Shown here: piece by piece, positions 1 through 10,534 of the stretch
Numbering within the stretch: the first letter of the stretch is position 1
Layout of the letters: each line of letters begins with the position of its first letter
Assembly (NCBI GenBank): GCA_038380435.1
Contig: JAWZYU010000005.1
Coordinates: 41,190,001 to 41,254,000, forward strand
Length of the DNA: 64,000 bases
Source of the DNA: Ryuthela nishihirai
Taxonomy: Eukaryota; Arthropoda; Arachnida; Araneae; Heptathelidae
Direction: 5' to 3'
Position numbers and translations under genes: made by a program
Notes under the pieces: generated by a model
Seen by the model: the letters and a program-made list of their open reading frames with translations, nothing else
What the model was told of the DNA's origin: nothing
Databases searched by the model: none

Positions 1-886
1 TGGTGAAATAAAAATTATCAGTTTGATGTTCTTTGAGACATTGGGAAAACATTCTAAAGGGTCGTCTCATATATTGATTTTTAGGATATATTTTGTTATG
101 TGGGTCATCCTGTATAACTAAATATAATCCACCTGTTCATGGCATGTTATCCCTGTCATTTTTAATTAATTTTTTTACAGTATGTGTCATTGTTATTGGC
201 ACCACTATTCCAAATCTTTAAGGATTTTAACTATCATACATGTTAAATTTCCATACGATGGACATGGTTTTATCATTTAGTGGCTGAGCTGCTGGTGGTT
301 GTGAGTCAGCTGTACATTTACACTTAATTATATTATGTATTTTGTCAATCTGGCTTTTGGTATAACTTACCTCATAACCTATATGGTATATACATATTGT
401 AATCCTTTTTTAATTAACTACAGGTGGATGAATATACTCTAATAAAGTATGTTCTTAGAGCCGATTGTTTATAATTATATGGATTGTATAAGATATATGG
501 ATGGTATTGTTATAAGAAACACATACTGTTTTCTGTGCAAACATATTTACCATCACTGTTGTGAATTACATTGTCAATCAACATCTTTACTGTGTTAAGT
601 ACGTGATACAACTGGATAAAATTGGATTGCAGAACTGTGTCTTGAAGTGGAGTAATAACAAAATGCCAAGATGTGCTTGCAGCAAAACAGCTTAACAGTA
701 CAACAAGATGCTACAGTGTTAGCAATGGACTGCCAGTTACTGACAGTAAATCAACCATCAACTGTGAAATCTTGTACAAGTTCATCCCAAACAATCATAA
801 TTAAGAACTTGTCAATGGAGTTACTTCTTTATTTCCTATAAGGTAAACTGCTAAATGTTAGCACTCTGGTAATTAGATCTGTTTAA
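1..886. other. Upstream COPB1 intron, no gene seen
   Basis: AT-rich sequence with no convincing coding frame, tRNA-like box or terminal repeat. It is most likely intron between COPB1 exons to the left and exon A. Confidence 0.6.
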
Positions 887-1560
887 CCTTCTGTGCAGCC
901 TGAAAAACCATCCACAGGCCAAGCTATTTTCTCCCAATGCTCAGCGAAAAAAAATTTACTTTACATCTTTTTTGCAAAATAATTAATGAAAGGAATTATG
1001 GCATGTTATATGCCAAATTAATCAGTATTTAATTCTTCATTTTCTGAAAATAAAGTATTTCACAAAAAAGATGACAAGTTTTATTTTAATAGGACTTATT
1101 TAGAGTCATGTAATAAAAAAGGCAACCAAATAAGAATTTATTTAAAAAAAAAACTAATAGACAGAAATTATTACACTGCTCATGAATAAAAAGGCTATTT
1201 CTCAATAACGAAAAAAAATTGTTCTTTTTTTGTTTCAAGTAATTATTTCTCTGGTTTTCTAGTTTTTTTCTTGATAACACACTTTGAGAAAATTCCAGGC
1301 TTTTGACCAATTGTGCTGAGTCAGATAAACAAGTCAACTTAAAAAAAAACAATCAATGGAAATCGGTCATGTTACATATCAAATTAAACAGAATTTAATT
1401 ACAAATTTTATGAAAATCAATAACATAAACAAATTTACAATCTTATTGATTTTAATAAGCCTTTTTCAATGTGAAATGGTGAAAAAAAAGATTGCACTAT
1501 ACAATTAAGGCTTCATTTTGGAAAACCTGATGAATAAAAATAGTTAAATTATATATTAAT
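887..1560 (+). repeat. TTAA-flanked repeat family A, left half
   Basis: The segment starts TTAACCTTC and matches, in the same order, the reverse complement of 49190-49825 over its whole length and 24278-24600 over the first ~320 bp. Shared blocks include the motif GTTTTATTTTAATAGG and a later stretch near 1300-1330 reading GTGCTGAGTCA. It has no coding capacity. Family A ends look like piggyBac-type TTAA target sites next to a CCCTTC terminus (see findings). Confidence 0.65.
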
Positions 1561-1635
1561 CGAAAGTAAATTTCCTTCCAAATAATAAAATATTCAATCT
1601 CAAATTAGATTTTTATTTCTTTTAATGATTCTTTC

Positions 1636-4600
1636 ATCATCATCATCATCATCATCATCATCTTCTTCTTCTTCTTCTTCTTCTTCTTCTTCAAGCAGCC
1701 ATGGGCTACGGAGGTCCAACCAGACCGCCAGTTTAATTCTCCAAGCATATCTGTCCTGAGCTACATCTGCTGCATCCGGCCACTGTACACCAATTCTAAC
1801 AAGGTCCTGTTTGACATTGTCTGCCCACCGCATCCTAGGTCTCCCCCTCCTTCTGAGGCCTCTAGGCACACTGTTCATAACCCTATTCGCCAATCTATAA
1901 TTATCCATACGAGCAACATGGCCAAACCAGCGGAGTCTCTCTCTGCACAATATGCTGCTTAAAGGAGGTTGCAGACTCCTTTGCCTAACCTCATCATTAG
2001 TTACAAAGTTAAACCACCTAATACCCAAGATACTGCGTAAGCATCTAGAATCAAAAGCATCTAGTTTCCTGTTATCTTGCTTACACAGAGTCCAAATTTC
2101 ATTACCATAACTAACCCTAGAAAGAACCAAACTATTATACAGTCTAATTTTAGTCTTTAGGTGTATACACCTATTTCTCCACAATCTCCATAGATTCTTA
2201 AAAGTCCTGGCAGCAATACCTATTCGTCTGTTAATCTCATGCCGCACATCACCAGTATCAGTTACGCAGTTCCCAAGGTAATTAAACTGTGACACCTGCT
2301 CAAGACTGCAACCATTCACATTAACTGAATCACAGTCTGCCTGACCAATTTTCATCACTTTAGTTTTCTCTCTGTTTATAACCAAACCTACTGTACTACC
2401 AGTCTCATCAACAGTTCAAATGAAAGAGTTCATCTCATCAACAGTTCGATCTCATCAACATCATTTGCCAAAAGGGCTAAATCATCAGCATAATCTAAAT
2501 CAGAAATTTTCGTATCTCCAGCCCATTTAAGGCCAAAAGCTTTCCCTTGAAGTGAATTTCGCATAACATAATCAACAACCAAACTAAAGAGAAAAGGAGA
2601 CAAAATGCACCCTTGTCGAACACCAGACGTAATGCTAAACCAATTGCTACAAGACTTACCGTCACAAATGACTCAGTGTTATTATAGAGAGCTTTCATTA
2701 TGTTAACTAACTTGTCTGGTATACCATATGATCGCACAATCAACCACAAATTATGATGATCAACAGAGTCGAAAGCCTTTTTGAAATCAACAAAGCTAGC
2801 AACCAAAGATTTCTGAAACTCTAAATATTTCTCAAGAATCTGCCTAAGTGAAAATATCTGATCTACACATCCCCTACCACTTCTGAATCCACATTGCTCA
2901 TCACACAATTGCCTGTCAACCAGATTCTTAATTCTATTAAGCACAATCATGGAAAGAACTTTACCTGGAACGGAGAGTAGGCTGATACCCCTATAGTTAT
3001 CACAAGAACTGCGATCACCTTTTTTGAAAATAGGGATAATAATAGCTCTGGTAAAATCTTTAGGAACCATACCTTTATCATAAAAGTATCATAAAAATTT
3101 CAGTCATCCAAATGGTAACTGAAACATTCCCAGCTCTAAGCATTTCCGTAGTAATTTCATCCACCCCTGGGGATTTATGAAGTTTAAGTTTAGAAATAGC
3201 CAAACTAACTTCAGATTGTGTTATAGGGCCAACATTAAAGCCAACAATGCATCTATCATCATTGCAAACAATGAGAGTAGAACTAATCACATTGTTTAGA
3301 ACATCACTGAAATGCTCAGCCCACCTAGCCATGACAGAATCCTCACCTTCTATAACCTTGCCTTGTTTATCCTTCAATCTCTGTATACCTGTTCATTTTC
3401 TACCACACAAAACATTAACTATCTGGTACAGCTCTCTGCTGTTGTGCTGTCTAACTGCTTCCTCAGCTTTGTCAGCAAGGCCATCAAGCCAAAGATTCTT
3501 ATCAGTAGCTAACTGATCCTTTACACGTTTATTAAGTTCTTTGTAATGCTTTCTATTAGGACTAGTAGGGTACTGATTAAGGACATTCCTGCAGTTCCTT
3601 CTTTCTGAAATAAGCTCAAGTGCCTTATCACTTAAATAATTCTGCCTCCTCTGCTCCTTTTTCCCTAAAAGAGTACTGTTAGTTTCCAAAAAAGCCTGTT
3701 TAAAATGGCCCCATTCTTCTTCAACTTCAGTATTAAGCAAACCATGACTGTCATAATGACTAAGTAACCTATCATGGTAAGCTTTAGCCATAGCTGGGTC
3801 TTTCAGAGCTTCAGTATTAAAGGTAAATTTTTTAACCATAGCACAACGCTTTTTAAGTTTAAGTTGCAAGACATTTTTAACAAGGTAATGGTCAGATCCA
3901 ATTTCAGCTCCCCTATATGCCCTGGTATTTCTAACAGAACTAGCCCATTTGCTGTTAATTAATATATAATCAATCATATTCTTATGCAGCCCATCAGGTG
4001 AAACCCATGTGTATTTATGTATGTCGCGGTGTTTGTAATATGTGTTAGTTATTCTGAAACCATTTAGTTTACTTACTTGTAGGAGACGTTGCCCATTGCC
4101 ATTGCAGCTACCAATACCAAAAGGTCCTATTACTCCTCCCCAAAGGTCAGAGTCGGTACCAACTTTGGCATTGAAGTCACCAAGAACAAGGGTAATATCT
4201 CCTTTCTTGACAGAATTCAAAATATCCTGAAGTTGTCTGTAAAACCTATCCTTCTCATCCTCATCAGAATCCTCAGTGGGGGCATAACAGCAGATAACAT
4301 TCAAGTCTTTAATGCTTGTCTGAAATTTTGCTGTAAGAAACCTTTCATTAATGCACTCATATCCTAGAAGAGCATCACTAGCATGTCTGCTGAGCAGCAG
4401 ACCCACGCCTTGGTGATGCTTTCCATCCTCCCTCCCTGTAAAGAGAAATTTAAAGTTATTTTTAAGTATCTCACCTTTACCTGTCCATCTGGTCTCTTGC
4501 AAGCCAAGAATATCTAGGTTATAGCGCTGGAATTCCTGCACGAGGACATGAAGAGAATAATCTCTATGTAATGTCCTCACGTTCCACGTTCCTGCAGAGA

Positions 4601-4675
4601 GAAAATGATTAGTAGGATTTTTAAAGAAATTAGGTTTATTGAGATTGGTAGGGCCAACAATATCAAACAGTCCGG
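1636..4675 (-). mobile_element. RTE-like LINE, 5'-truncated copy
   Basis: This copy reads right to left. It carries an AP-endonuclease region (about 4590-3880; AGTWNVRTL, LQETRW, LGDFNAK and SDHYLV motifs), a linker, a reverse transcriptase (motif A VDFKKAFDSVD near 2790) and a C-terminal region ending near 1700. The element 3' end is a (GAA)n(GAT)n tail at 1636-1694, typical of RTE-type LINEs. The frame is broken by a nonsense codon at 3390-3392, frameshifts near 3078 and 2660, and a small local duplication at 2400-2465. The family shape (endonuclease, then RT, no gag, no RNase H) supports RTE. Similarity to the longer copy at 26176-29835 stops near 4675. Confidence 0.9.
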
Positions 4676-4842
4676 GGGGCTGATTCTTTACAATATCATA
4701 TATTTTAAACATGGCAAGTGTTATACACCTGACTTCACATTCACAGGATTTTCTGAACTAGTTATGAAACAGAAAAAAAACTTCCTTGGCTGCTTCTTTT
4801 TACAAAACATATGAAATTTTTTCTTTGGGTGTTGATGTTTGG

Positions 4843-5275
4843 CAAGTCCAGTCTAGTAGGTATAAATGGTCAGCACCAGGACCCTGTGAAGTTGACCACT
4901 CCTCAGCAGGGTTGAAAGAAAAGAAAAAAACTGGCCATAGATGACCAGTTGAGTAGGCATACTGTAGGCAAAGGAGTCTGCAACCTCCTTTAAGCAGCAT
5001 ATTGTGCAGAGAGAGACTAAACCGGTTTGGCCATGTTACTCGTGTGGATAATTATAGATTGGCAAATAGGATTATGAACAGTGTGCCTAAAGGCCTCAGA
5101 AAGAGGGGGAGACCTAAGATGCGGTGGGCAGACAAGGTCAAACAGGACCTTGTTAGAATTGGTATGCAGTGACCAGATGCAACAGACTTAGCTCAGGACA
5201 GATATGCTTGGAGAATTAAACTACATGGTCTGGTTGGACCTCCATAGCCCATGGCTGCTTGAAGATGATGATGAT
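4843..5275. mobile_element. RTE-like LINE fragment with inverted 5' piece
   Basis: 4843-4965 matches the LINE 5' leader in minus orientation (compare 29540-29620). It abuts 4966-5275, which is the 3' coding end in plus orientation: GHVTRVDNYRLANRIMNSV, then a (GAT)n tail at 5264-5275. Opposed halves in one small insertion resemble twin-primed (5'-inverted) LINE integration, here with most of the element missing. One in-frame stop is visible near 5170. Confidence 0.7.
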
Positions 5276-5439
5276 GTTTGGCAATCTTGGCTAAGGGCAG
5301 AAAGGCTTTTGCACCAAAGAAAAAAAAAAGCACATTGTCTGTGTGGCACAGCCAAGGTACTTTGGGGGGGGGGGGGGGGGGCTTAAAAATTACTCAATAT
5401 AAACATAAAATCTCATAAGTTAAAAAATATATATATATT

Positions 5440-5940
5440 TTTCTAGAGGGTGGGGAGGTGAAGCTTTCACAGTGAGTTTTAGCAGACGGGAAGCTTTCTC
5501 GAAATTGCCCTCCCAAATGGCAGCTGATTTCTGTAGCAAGGAGGTCTATTTTGCTTCCGTATCCAAGACATTCATTTTCAGAAAATGGTACAAGCTCAAA
5601 GTTTTTTACTAAAAAAATAAGAAATAATAAAAGAAAAATTTCATATTACCTAATGGGATATTAAATAAATTATCTGCAACAACTTTTAACCGGCCTCCGA
5701 TGTAGCATAACTCGAAAAGATCAATAAATCAGCTAACCGAAATATCGCTAACTTATGGAAATAAATCTACAGAAATGAATTTGCTTCCATATCCAAGACC
5801 TCATTTATTTTCAGAAAATAACACCAGATCAAAGTTTTACTGGAAACGTAATAAAAAATAAAATAAAAATTAACATATAGCCTAATGCAATGTTAAAATA
5901 TCCACAGCAACAAGTTGTAGGTCAGCCATATTTTTTTAGT
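5440..5940 (+). repeat. Interspersed repeat family B, two tandem units
   Basis: Two diverged units of roughly 228 bp carry the block CTTCC(G/A)TATCCAAGAC at about 5555 and 5784, each followed by a similar A-rich stretch and a CCTAATG block. A third copy lies at 41106-41384. No coding frame is conserved. A G homopolymer lies just upstream at about 5364-5381. Confidence 0.6.
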
Positions 5941-5951
5941 ATCTCTATAAA

Positions 5952-7165
5952 TTTAAAGTACCTAAATCCCAAGGGATAGATGAAATTATTACTAAAGTGC
6001 TTAGAGCTTTGATGTTCTGTTGTCACATGGCTGACTGATATTTGAAATATTTTTTATGATATAAATGTTGTTCCAAAGGATTTTACTTTCTGTACATGGA
6101 AAGTTCTTTGCATATTGTCCTTAATAAAATTAAGAATTTGGTTGACAGACAACCTGCATGATGAACAGTGTGGCTTCAGAAGTGGTAGGGAATGTATTGA
6201 TATAATATTTTCACTTAGGCAGATTTTGGAGAAATATTCATAGTTTCAGAAAACTGTAATTTTATTGTATTGTATTAATGGTGAGAAATTGGCAGAATAG
6301 ATTCAGATTATGGTTCTTCATAGCCAGATCAAAGTTGGCAGAACTAAGATTATATCTTGAAGCCAAAGAACTCATAGAAAACTGTAATTATTAGCTTTGT
6401 AGATTTCAAAAAGGCTTTTGTCTTGATAGATCATCATATTTGGTGATTCACTGTGAGATCATATAGCATACCTGACAAGTTAATTATCACATTAAAATCT
6501 TTCTATAATAACACTGAATCATGTGTTAGAGTTGGTGAAACTTGTAGCAATTTGTTTAGCATTGCCATTGGAGTACAAGAAGGGTGTATTTTGTCCCCTT
6601 TTCTCCTTAGCTTGGTTGATTATGTTATGAGGAATTCACTGCAAGGAAAAGATTTTGACCTTAAATGATCTAGAGCAGTGGTTCTCAAAGGGTGTACCAT
6701 GAGAACAGCAGGTATACTGTAAAATTTCGGACGAAATTGCAGATAAAAAGAAATTTATAAACCATTTTGTTGCTACTTTCTGCTACTGACTCTGTAGTTA
6801 ACTTTTTTTCATTTAATCAAAAAAGTTATTCATAATAAACCTTAATTTTAAAACCAAAATTAGCAAAAAACATTCTCATAACACATATGGTATGCACACT
6901 AACCTCAATACATGTCAGAACTTAAACAGAATAGCACTGCATTTACAAACAACTTCACAGAAATGGCAATTATTGAAGTCACACAGAATATGTGCAAGTC
7001 TGTGTGCAGCGAGTTTGATGACGAAAAATAGTGTGCCGGGAACAAAAACAGTTCGAGAATTATTGGACTAGATATTTGAAAATTTCTGATTTAGATTATG
7101 CTGATTTGGCTCTTTTGTTAAATGATTTTGATGAGATGAACTCTTTCATTAGAGCTGTTAATGAG
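5952..7165 (+). mobile_element. RTE-like LINE fragment (RT region), interrupted
   Basis: Plus-strand remnants of the RT domain: a SPGVDEI-like block near 5970, a VLNRIKNL block near 6120, motif B (GVQEGCILSPF) at about 6570, and the YADDLAL-like block near 7095. It is cut by a 114-bp insertion (6262-6375) and a hAT-like MITE (6676-7065). Deletions are present near 6092. It ends where a fragment of an I-type LINE begins. Confidence 0.8.
6676..7065. mobile_element. hAT-type MITE
   Basis: The 390-bp insert starts CAGTGGTTCTCAAAG and ends TTCGAGAATTATTG, an imperfect inverted terminal repeat of hAT style. The 8 bp on each side (ATCTAGAG and GACTAGAT) share a CTAGA core in the same register, consistent with an eroded 8-bp target duplication. 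Taking it out rejoins RTE-like LINE sequence on both sides. It has no coding capacity. Confidence 0.65.
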
Positions 7166-7411
7166 ACCCCCTCAGTGTGAGCTCCTGTACATGATGAGGG
7201 GGCTACCCTGTGAAGGTTCTGCTGGTTTGGGTACTTTCACAGGGTTTTGAATGGTCATCCATGTGTTTGCCGTGCACAGAAAGCCCTGTCCCAGGAAAGA
7301 AGGCTCCTGATAGATACTCAGGGGTCCTCATCTGTTCTCTTCAGCTCATGACTGGTGGGGTCATCTTTGGTCATCTTACCAATGGCGAGCCTGTTCATTA
7401 CAGGGTTGGGC
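7166..7411 (+). mobile_element. 5' leader fragment of the I-type LINE
   Basis: It matches 15165-15412, starting CCCCCTCAGTGTGAGC, so it shares the start of the complete I-type LINE. The match stops at GGGTTGGGCAGC, directly followed by a SINE body. No coding sequence is included. Confidence 0.75.
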
Positions 7412-7678
7412 AGCATCCTCAGTCAGTAGGGAACACTAATAGTCTTGGAAAGGCCACTGTCCATCAGATTGGATATTAAGCCATGCCCCTGTATGTGGGA
7501 GAGTCATATCCTGTGCACATTAAAGAACTCACTGGATCGCCTTAATGGGAGGCTACCATCTGTCCCCCAACAACTGTCCTGTGGGTCCCCTCCCCAAACC
7601 TTCTCTGAGCCCTCAGGCTCCTTTTCACCTTGCCATTTAACTCATTGTACGGAAAAAAATGCCACTCTATAGTAAAGC
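7412..7678 (+). repeat. SINE family 1, body without tRNA head
   Basis: It matches the body of the SINE at 47045-47427, including the conserved block around 7495-7530 (GTGCACATTAAAGAAC) and the shared 3' end AAAGCAACCCAAC. The tRNA-like head is absent; its place is taken by the LINE leader fragment. Confidence 0.75.
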
Positions 7679-7791
7679 AACCCAACTAATGTACTAACAA
7701 GAAGGAATGGAATATGTGAGCTGTGTGCTGTGCTTATTTTTTTACTGTAGCATAGTCTGTTTTGGCAGTAAATTTTTAATACTTTTTTCAG

Positions 7792-7899
7792 GACCTGGTT
7801 ATGGATATCTTAAGAGTATTGACTGCTTCAGACTTGGAAGTTCGCCGGAAAACCTTAAACTTAGCTTTAGATCTTGTATCTTCTCGAAATGTAGAAGAG
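7792..7899 (+). CDS. COPB1: COPB1 internal exon A (coatomer subunit beta)
   Basis: Coatomer beta is a core subunit of the COPI coat that buds vesicles from Golgi membranes for retrograde and intra-Golgi transport. This 108-nt exon encodes 36 residues starting [10 protein letters not shown] and ending SSRNVEE, a highly conserved stretch of the HEAT-repeat/adaptin-like trunk. A pyrimidine-rich tract and CAG acceptor precede it (7791) and a GTTAGT donor follows at 7900. Both ends are in phase 0. No earlier COPB1 exon is visible in 1-7791, so the upstream intron is at least 7.8 kb. Identification rests on recognising the family sequence; the exon limits are read directly. Confidence 0.95.
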
Positions 7900-8101
7900 G
7901 TTAGTATCAAGGTTTAGTTGTTCATAATTTATAAATATAAAAATAGTTGTGTTCTTTATATTCACAAGATTTATTATATGCCAATTTTATTTGCATTTTA
8001 TAGTGTTTTTTTTATGAATCAATTTAAAATTTTGTGTATCTCATAGACATTTAGTGCACATGTTGATAATAGCAAATATGATACGTAAAGTAAGTAATAA
8101 T

Positions 8102-8475
8102 CACAGAGTTTCCTGTTGACTTTATAACATCAATAAATAAATATTTGTTGGGAAAAAAGCTTTGCTGACGTCAGATTTGAACCCACTCTCCCCAGGATTT
8201 CGGCATTTGGACTTGGCACCATCTATGATCTGGGATGGCAACTATTTCTTTAATTGTTGAGGTGAGTAAGATGTAAATAAATAATTGAGTCACTTCACGC
8301 TATTAGCATTATTAATGATTTAAACAGTAAGAAATTTTCACAGAGTTATCTATTGACTTCAATGTCAAAATATGATAAATATTTTTGTGGAAAAATTTTT
8401 GCCAACATATAGGATTTGAACCCACATCTCTCCAGAAACATGCCAGAGTATTCTACCATTGGATACCTTTTTTCC
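8102..8475 (-). repeat. SINE-like direct repeat with tRNA-like boxes
   Basis: Two related units (about 8102-8205 and 8339-8475) share TCACAGAGTT, a GATTTGAACCCAC block and flanks. Read on the minus strand, the second unit has a B-box-like GGGTTCAAATCC (near 8415-8426) and an A-box-like TGGTAGAATACTCTGG (near 8445-8460). I take these as remnants of a tRNA-derived SINE rather than a tRNA gene, since no cloverleaf is maintained. Confidence 0.5.
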
Positions 8476-8682
8476 ACTTAATATGATTTTCACATCCTGT
8501 GATTTTGACACCTGGACACTTTGGTGCCATCTGTGATTGAAATGGCAAGAACAGTGCAGCACATTGGAGTTCCAACAATGATGAAATTTCACTCACACTT
8601 CACTGCAGGCAGAAGGGGTCAGAGGGGATTTTCTTAAGGTCTTAGGAAATGGAAGCAGAAAGTGTATGTGTCGACCTCTGTA

Positions 8683-9150
8683 AATTAACCCTTCCCATGT
8701 CCAGATTGTATGCAGATGTTGGTAGAATTCAAAATCAGAGGCTGAGGATGTCTGTATACATTTTTAGTACAATAAAAAAATCGATTCTTTTAACTTGGAA
8801 ATTTTCATGTATATATATATCTTATAAATAATGCATAATTCAAGCTTGAAAAAATATTGTTTTCTTTTTTGTTGATGCATATTAAACTGCAATATAAATA
8901 ATTTGTTAAAGCCATCTGATTGCCATTTCTTAGAAGCACTATATGGTATTAATGATTTGTTTGTAAAACTCTACTCTTTGCTAAAGCAACTCCCTGATTT
9001 TAAGCTCACAAGTTTGATTTGAACTATTATCAATAAATTTTTCATTAAAGTTCATGTATCTTCTGAAAATTAATTAAAAAACTCCTCTTTTTCAAAACGG
9101 AAGATTTTAGAACTAGTTACGAAGTACATACCTCTGTTGTTATTGTTTTT
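8683..9150 (-). repeat. Repeat family A, terminal half
   Basis: It starts TTAACCCTTCCCATGTCC and matches the reverse complement of 31911 back to about 31450, including AATTCAAGCTTGAAAAA and a block near 8910-8950. This is the opposite end of family A from that at 887-1560. Non-coding. Confidence 0.65.
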
Positions 9151-9487
9151 TTCTGTTTTACACTGTTTTTGCTTTAAACCTATTATAATATTCCTAGAAT
9201 TATTTATATCATTAATCCAAGTGTTCTATGCATCTTTCCTACTTTTCAAATCAATACTATAAGTAAAAAGAGTCTGCTTAGCCAGGGGAAGACCAGAGCT
9301 CTTTATTGTGAAGACTGCCTGCAACCTAAACTACATTGTGGCGGAGTAGGTGTGTGTGACTTTGTTAATTGCTAGGACATTCACTATGCATAAAATTAAT
9401 ATTTTTACTTTTAAATTTAAACTTTCTTTTCATTTTTATAGCTTTATTTTATTTCTGTAAATTATTGTTCTTTCAGTCCACTGATCT

Positions 9488-10315
9488 CATCCTCCAGCAG
9501 CCATGGACTACAGAGATCCAACCAGATCGTGCAATTTAGTTCTCCAAGCACATCTGTTCTGAGCTGCATCTGACCATTGTAGAAAATTCTAACGAGACCC
9601 TATTTGACATTCTAGGTCTTCTCTTTCTGAAACCTTTAGGCACACTGTTCATAACCTTATTCACTAATTTATAGTTATGCATACAGGCAAAATGGCTGAA
9701 CCAATGGAATCTCTGCACAATATGATGCTCATAGGAGGTTGCTGACTCCTTTGCCTGACCTCATAATTACTTACAAAGTTGAAGCACCTAATGCCTATGA
9801 TACTGCATAAGTATCTAGAATCGAAATCATCAAGTTTCCTGTTATCATGCTTACAAAGGATCCAAGTTTCTCTACAATATAATTTTAGTCTTTAGATGTA
9901 TATGCCTATTTACAGTATACATATACATAACATACATGACAGTAGGTCAGTCAGTATATATATGACATACTGTCATATATATACTGACTGACCTACTGTC
10001 ATATATGACAGTAGGTCAGTCAGCTGATAAGAATCTTTGGCTACCTGGCTTGGCCCACAAATAGATTCTAGGAAGTCCCAGCAACAATCCCTATTCTTCT
10101 GTTTATCTCATGCTACACATCACCAGTATCTGTTGCTTAACTGAGGCAGAGATAATTCTCTCTGTGTATCACCAAGCCTATTACAAGGCTCATCAACAGC
10201 TTTAATGAAAGAGCTATCTCAACAACATCATTTGCCAAAAGGGCCCAATCATCAGTATAATCTGAATCAGAAATTTTCAGATCTCTAGACCATTTAAGCC
10301 CTAAATCTTCCCTTT
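9488..10315 (-). mobile_element. RTE-like LINE 3' fragment, interrupted by palindromic insert
   Basis: Minus-strand remnants of the C-terminal coding region (a HWFSHFACMHNYKLVNKVMN-type stretch near 9700-9560) and of the RT motif-C region (about 10230-10290). The copy is split at about 9925-10062 by a palindrome plus a plus-strand scrap of the same LINE family. Many frameshifts; non-functional. Confidence 0.75.
9938..10023. repeat. 30-bp perfect inverted repeat plus third copy
   Basis: 9938-9967 is the exact reverse complement of 9971-10000, with a 3-base spacer. The first 17 bases (GACAGTAGGTCAGTCAG) occur again in direct orientation at 10007-10023 and at 10529-10545. Confidence 0.9.
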
Positions 10316-10534
10316 TTTATTCACTTGGGGGAGGGGTGATTGAACTTAAAAAAAAATGTATTAATGAATGAAATAGCTTAGTTGAGGATAGGGGCCTTTA
10401 TACCACTATAATGGTAAATTAACTGTTGTTCACTCTCATCTCTCAAATGTAGGGAAGAAGTATGCATATCTTGAAACATCAGTTTATATCAGGGCTACTC
10501 AAGGCTGCATGACAATTTTGGATAGATGGACAGT

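Noticed and set aside
1086..1352. Open frame of 88 codons, minus strand
   Set aside because: Phe/Leu/Lys-rich translation of AT-rich repeat family A; not conserved in the collinear copy at 49190-49825.
1636..1694. Long acidic tail (poly-Glu/poly-Asp) on a protein
   Set aside because: It is the LINE's trinucleotide 3' tail read in frame, not a functional protein tail.
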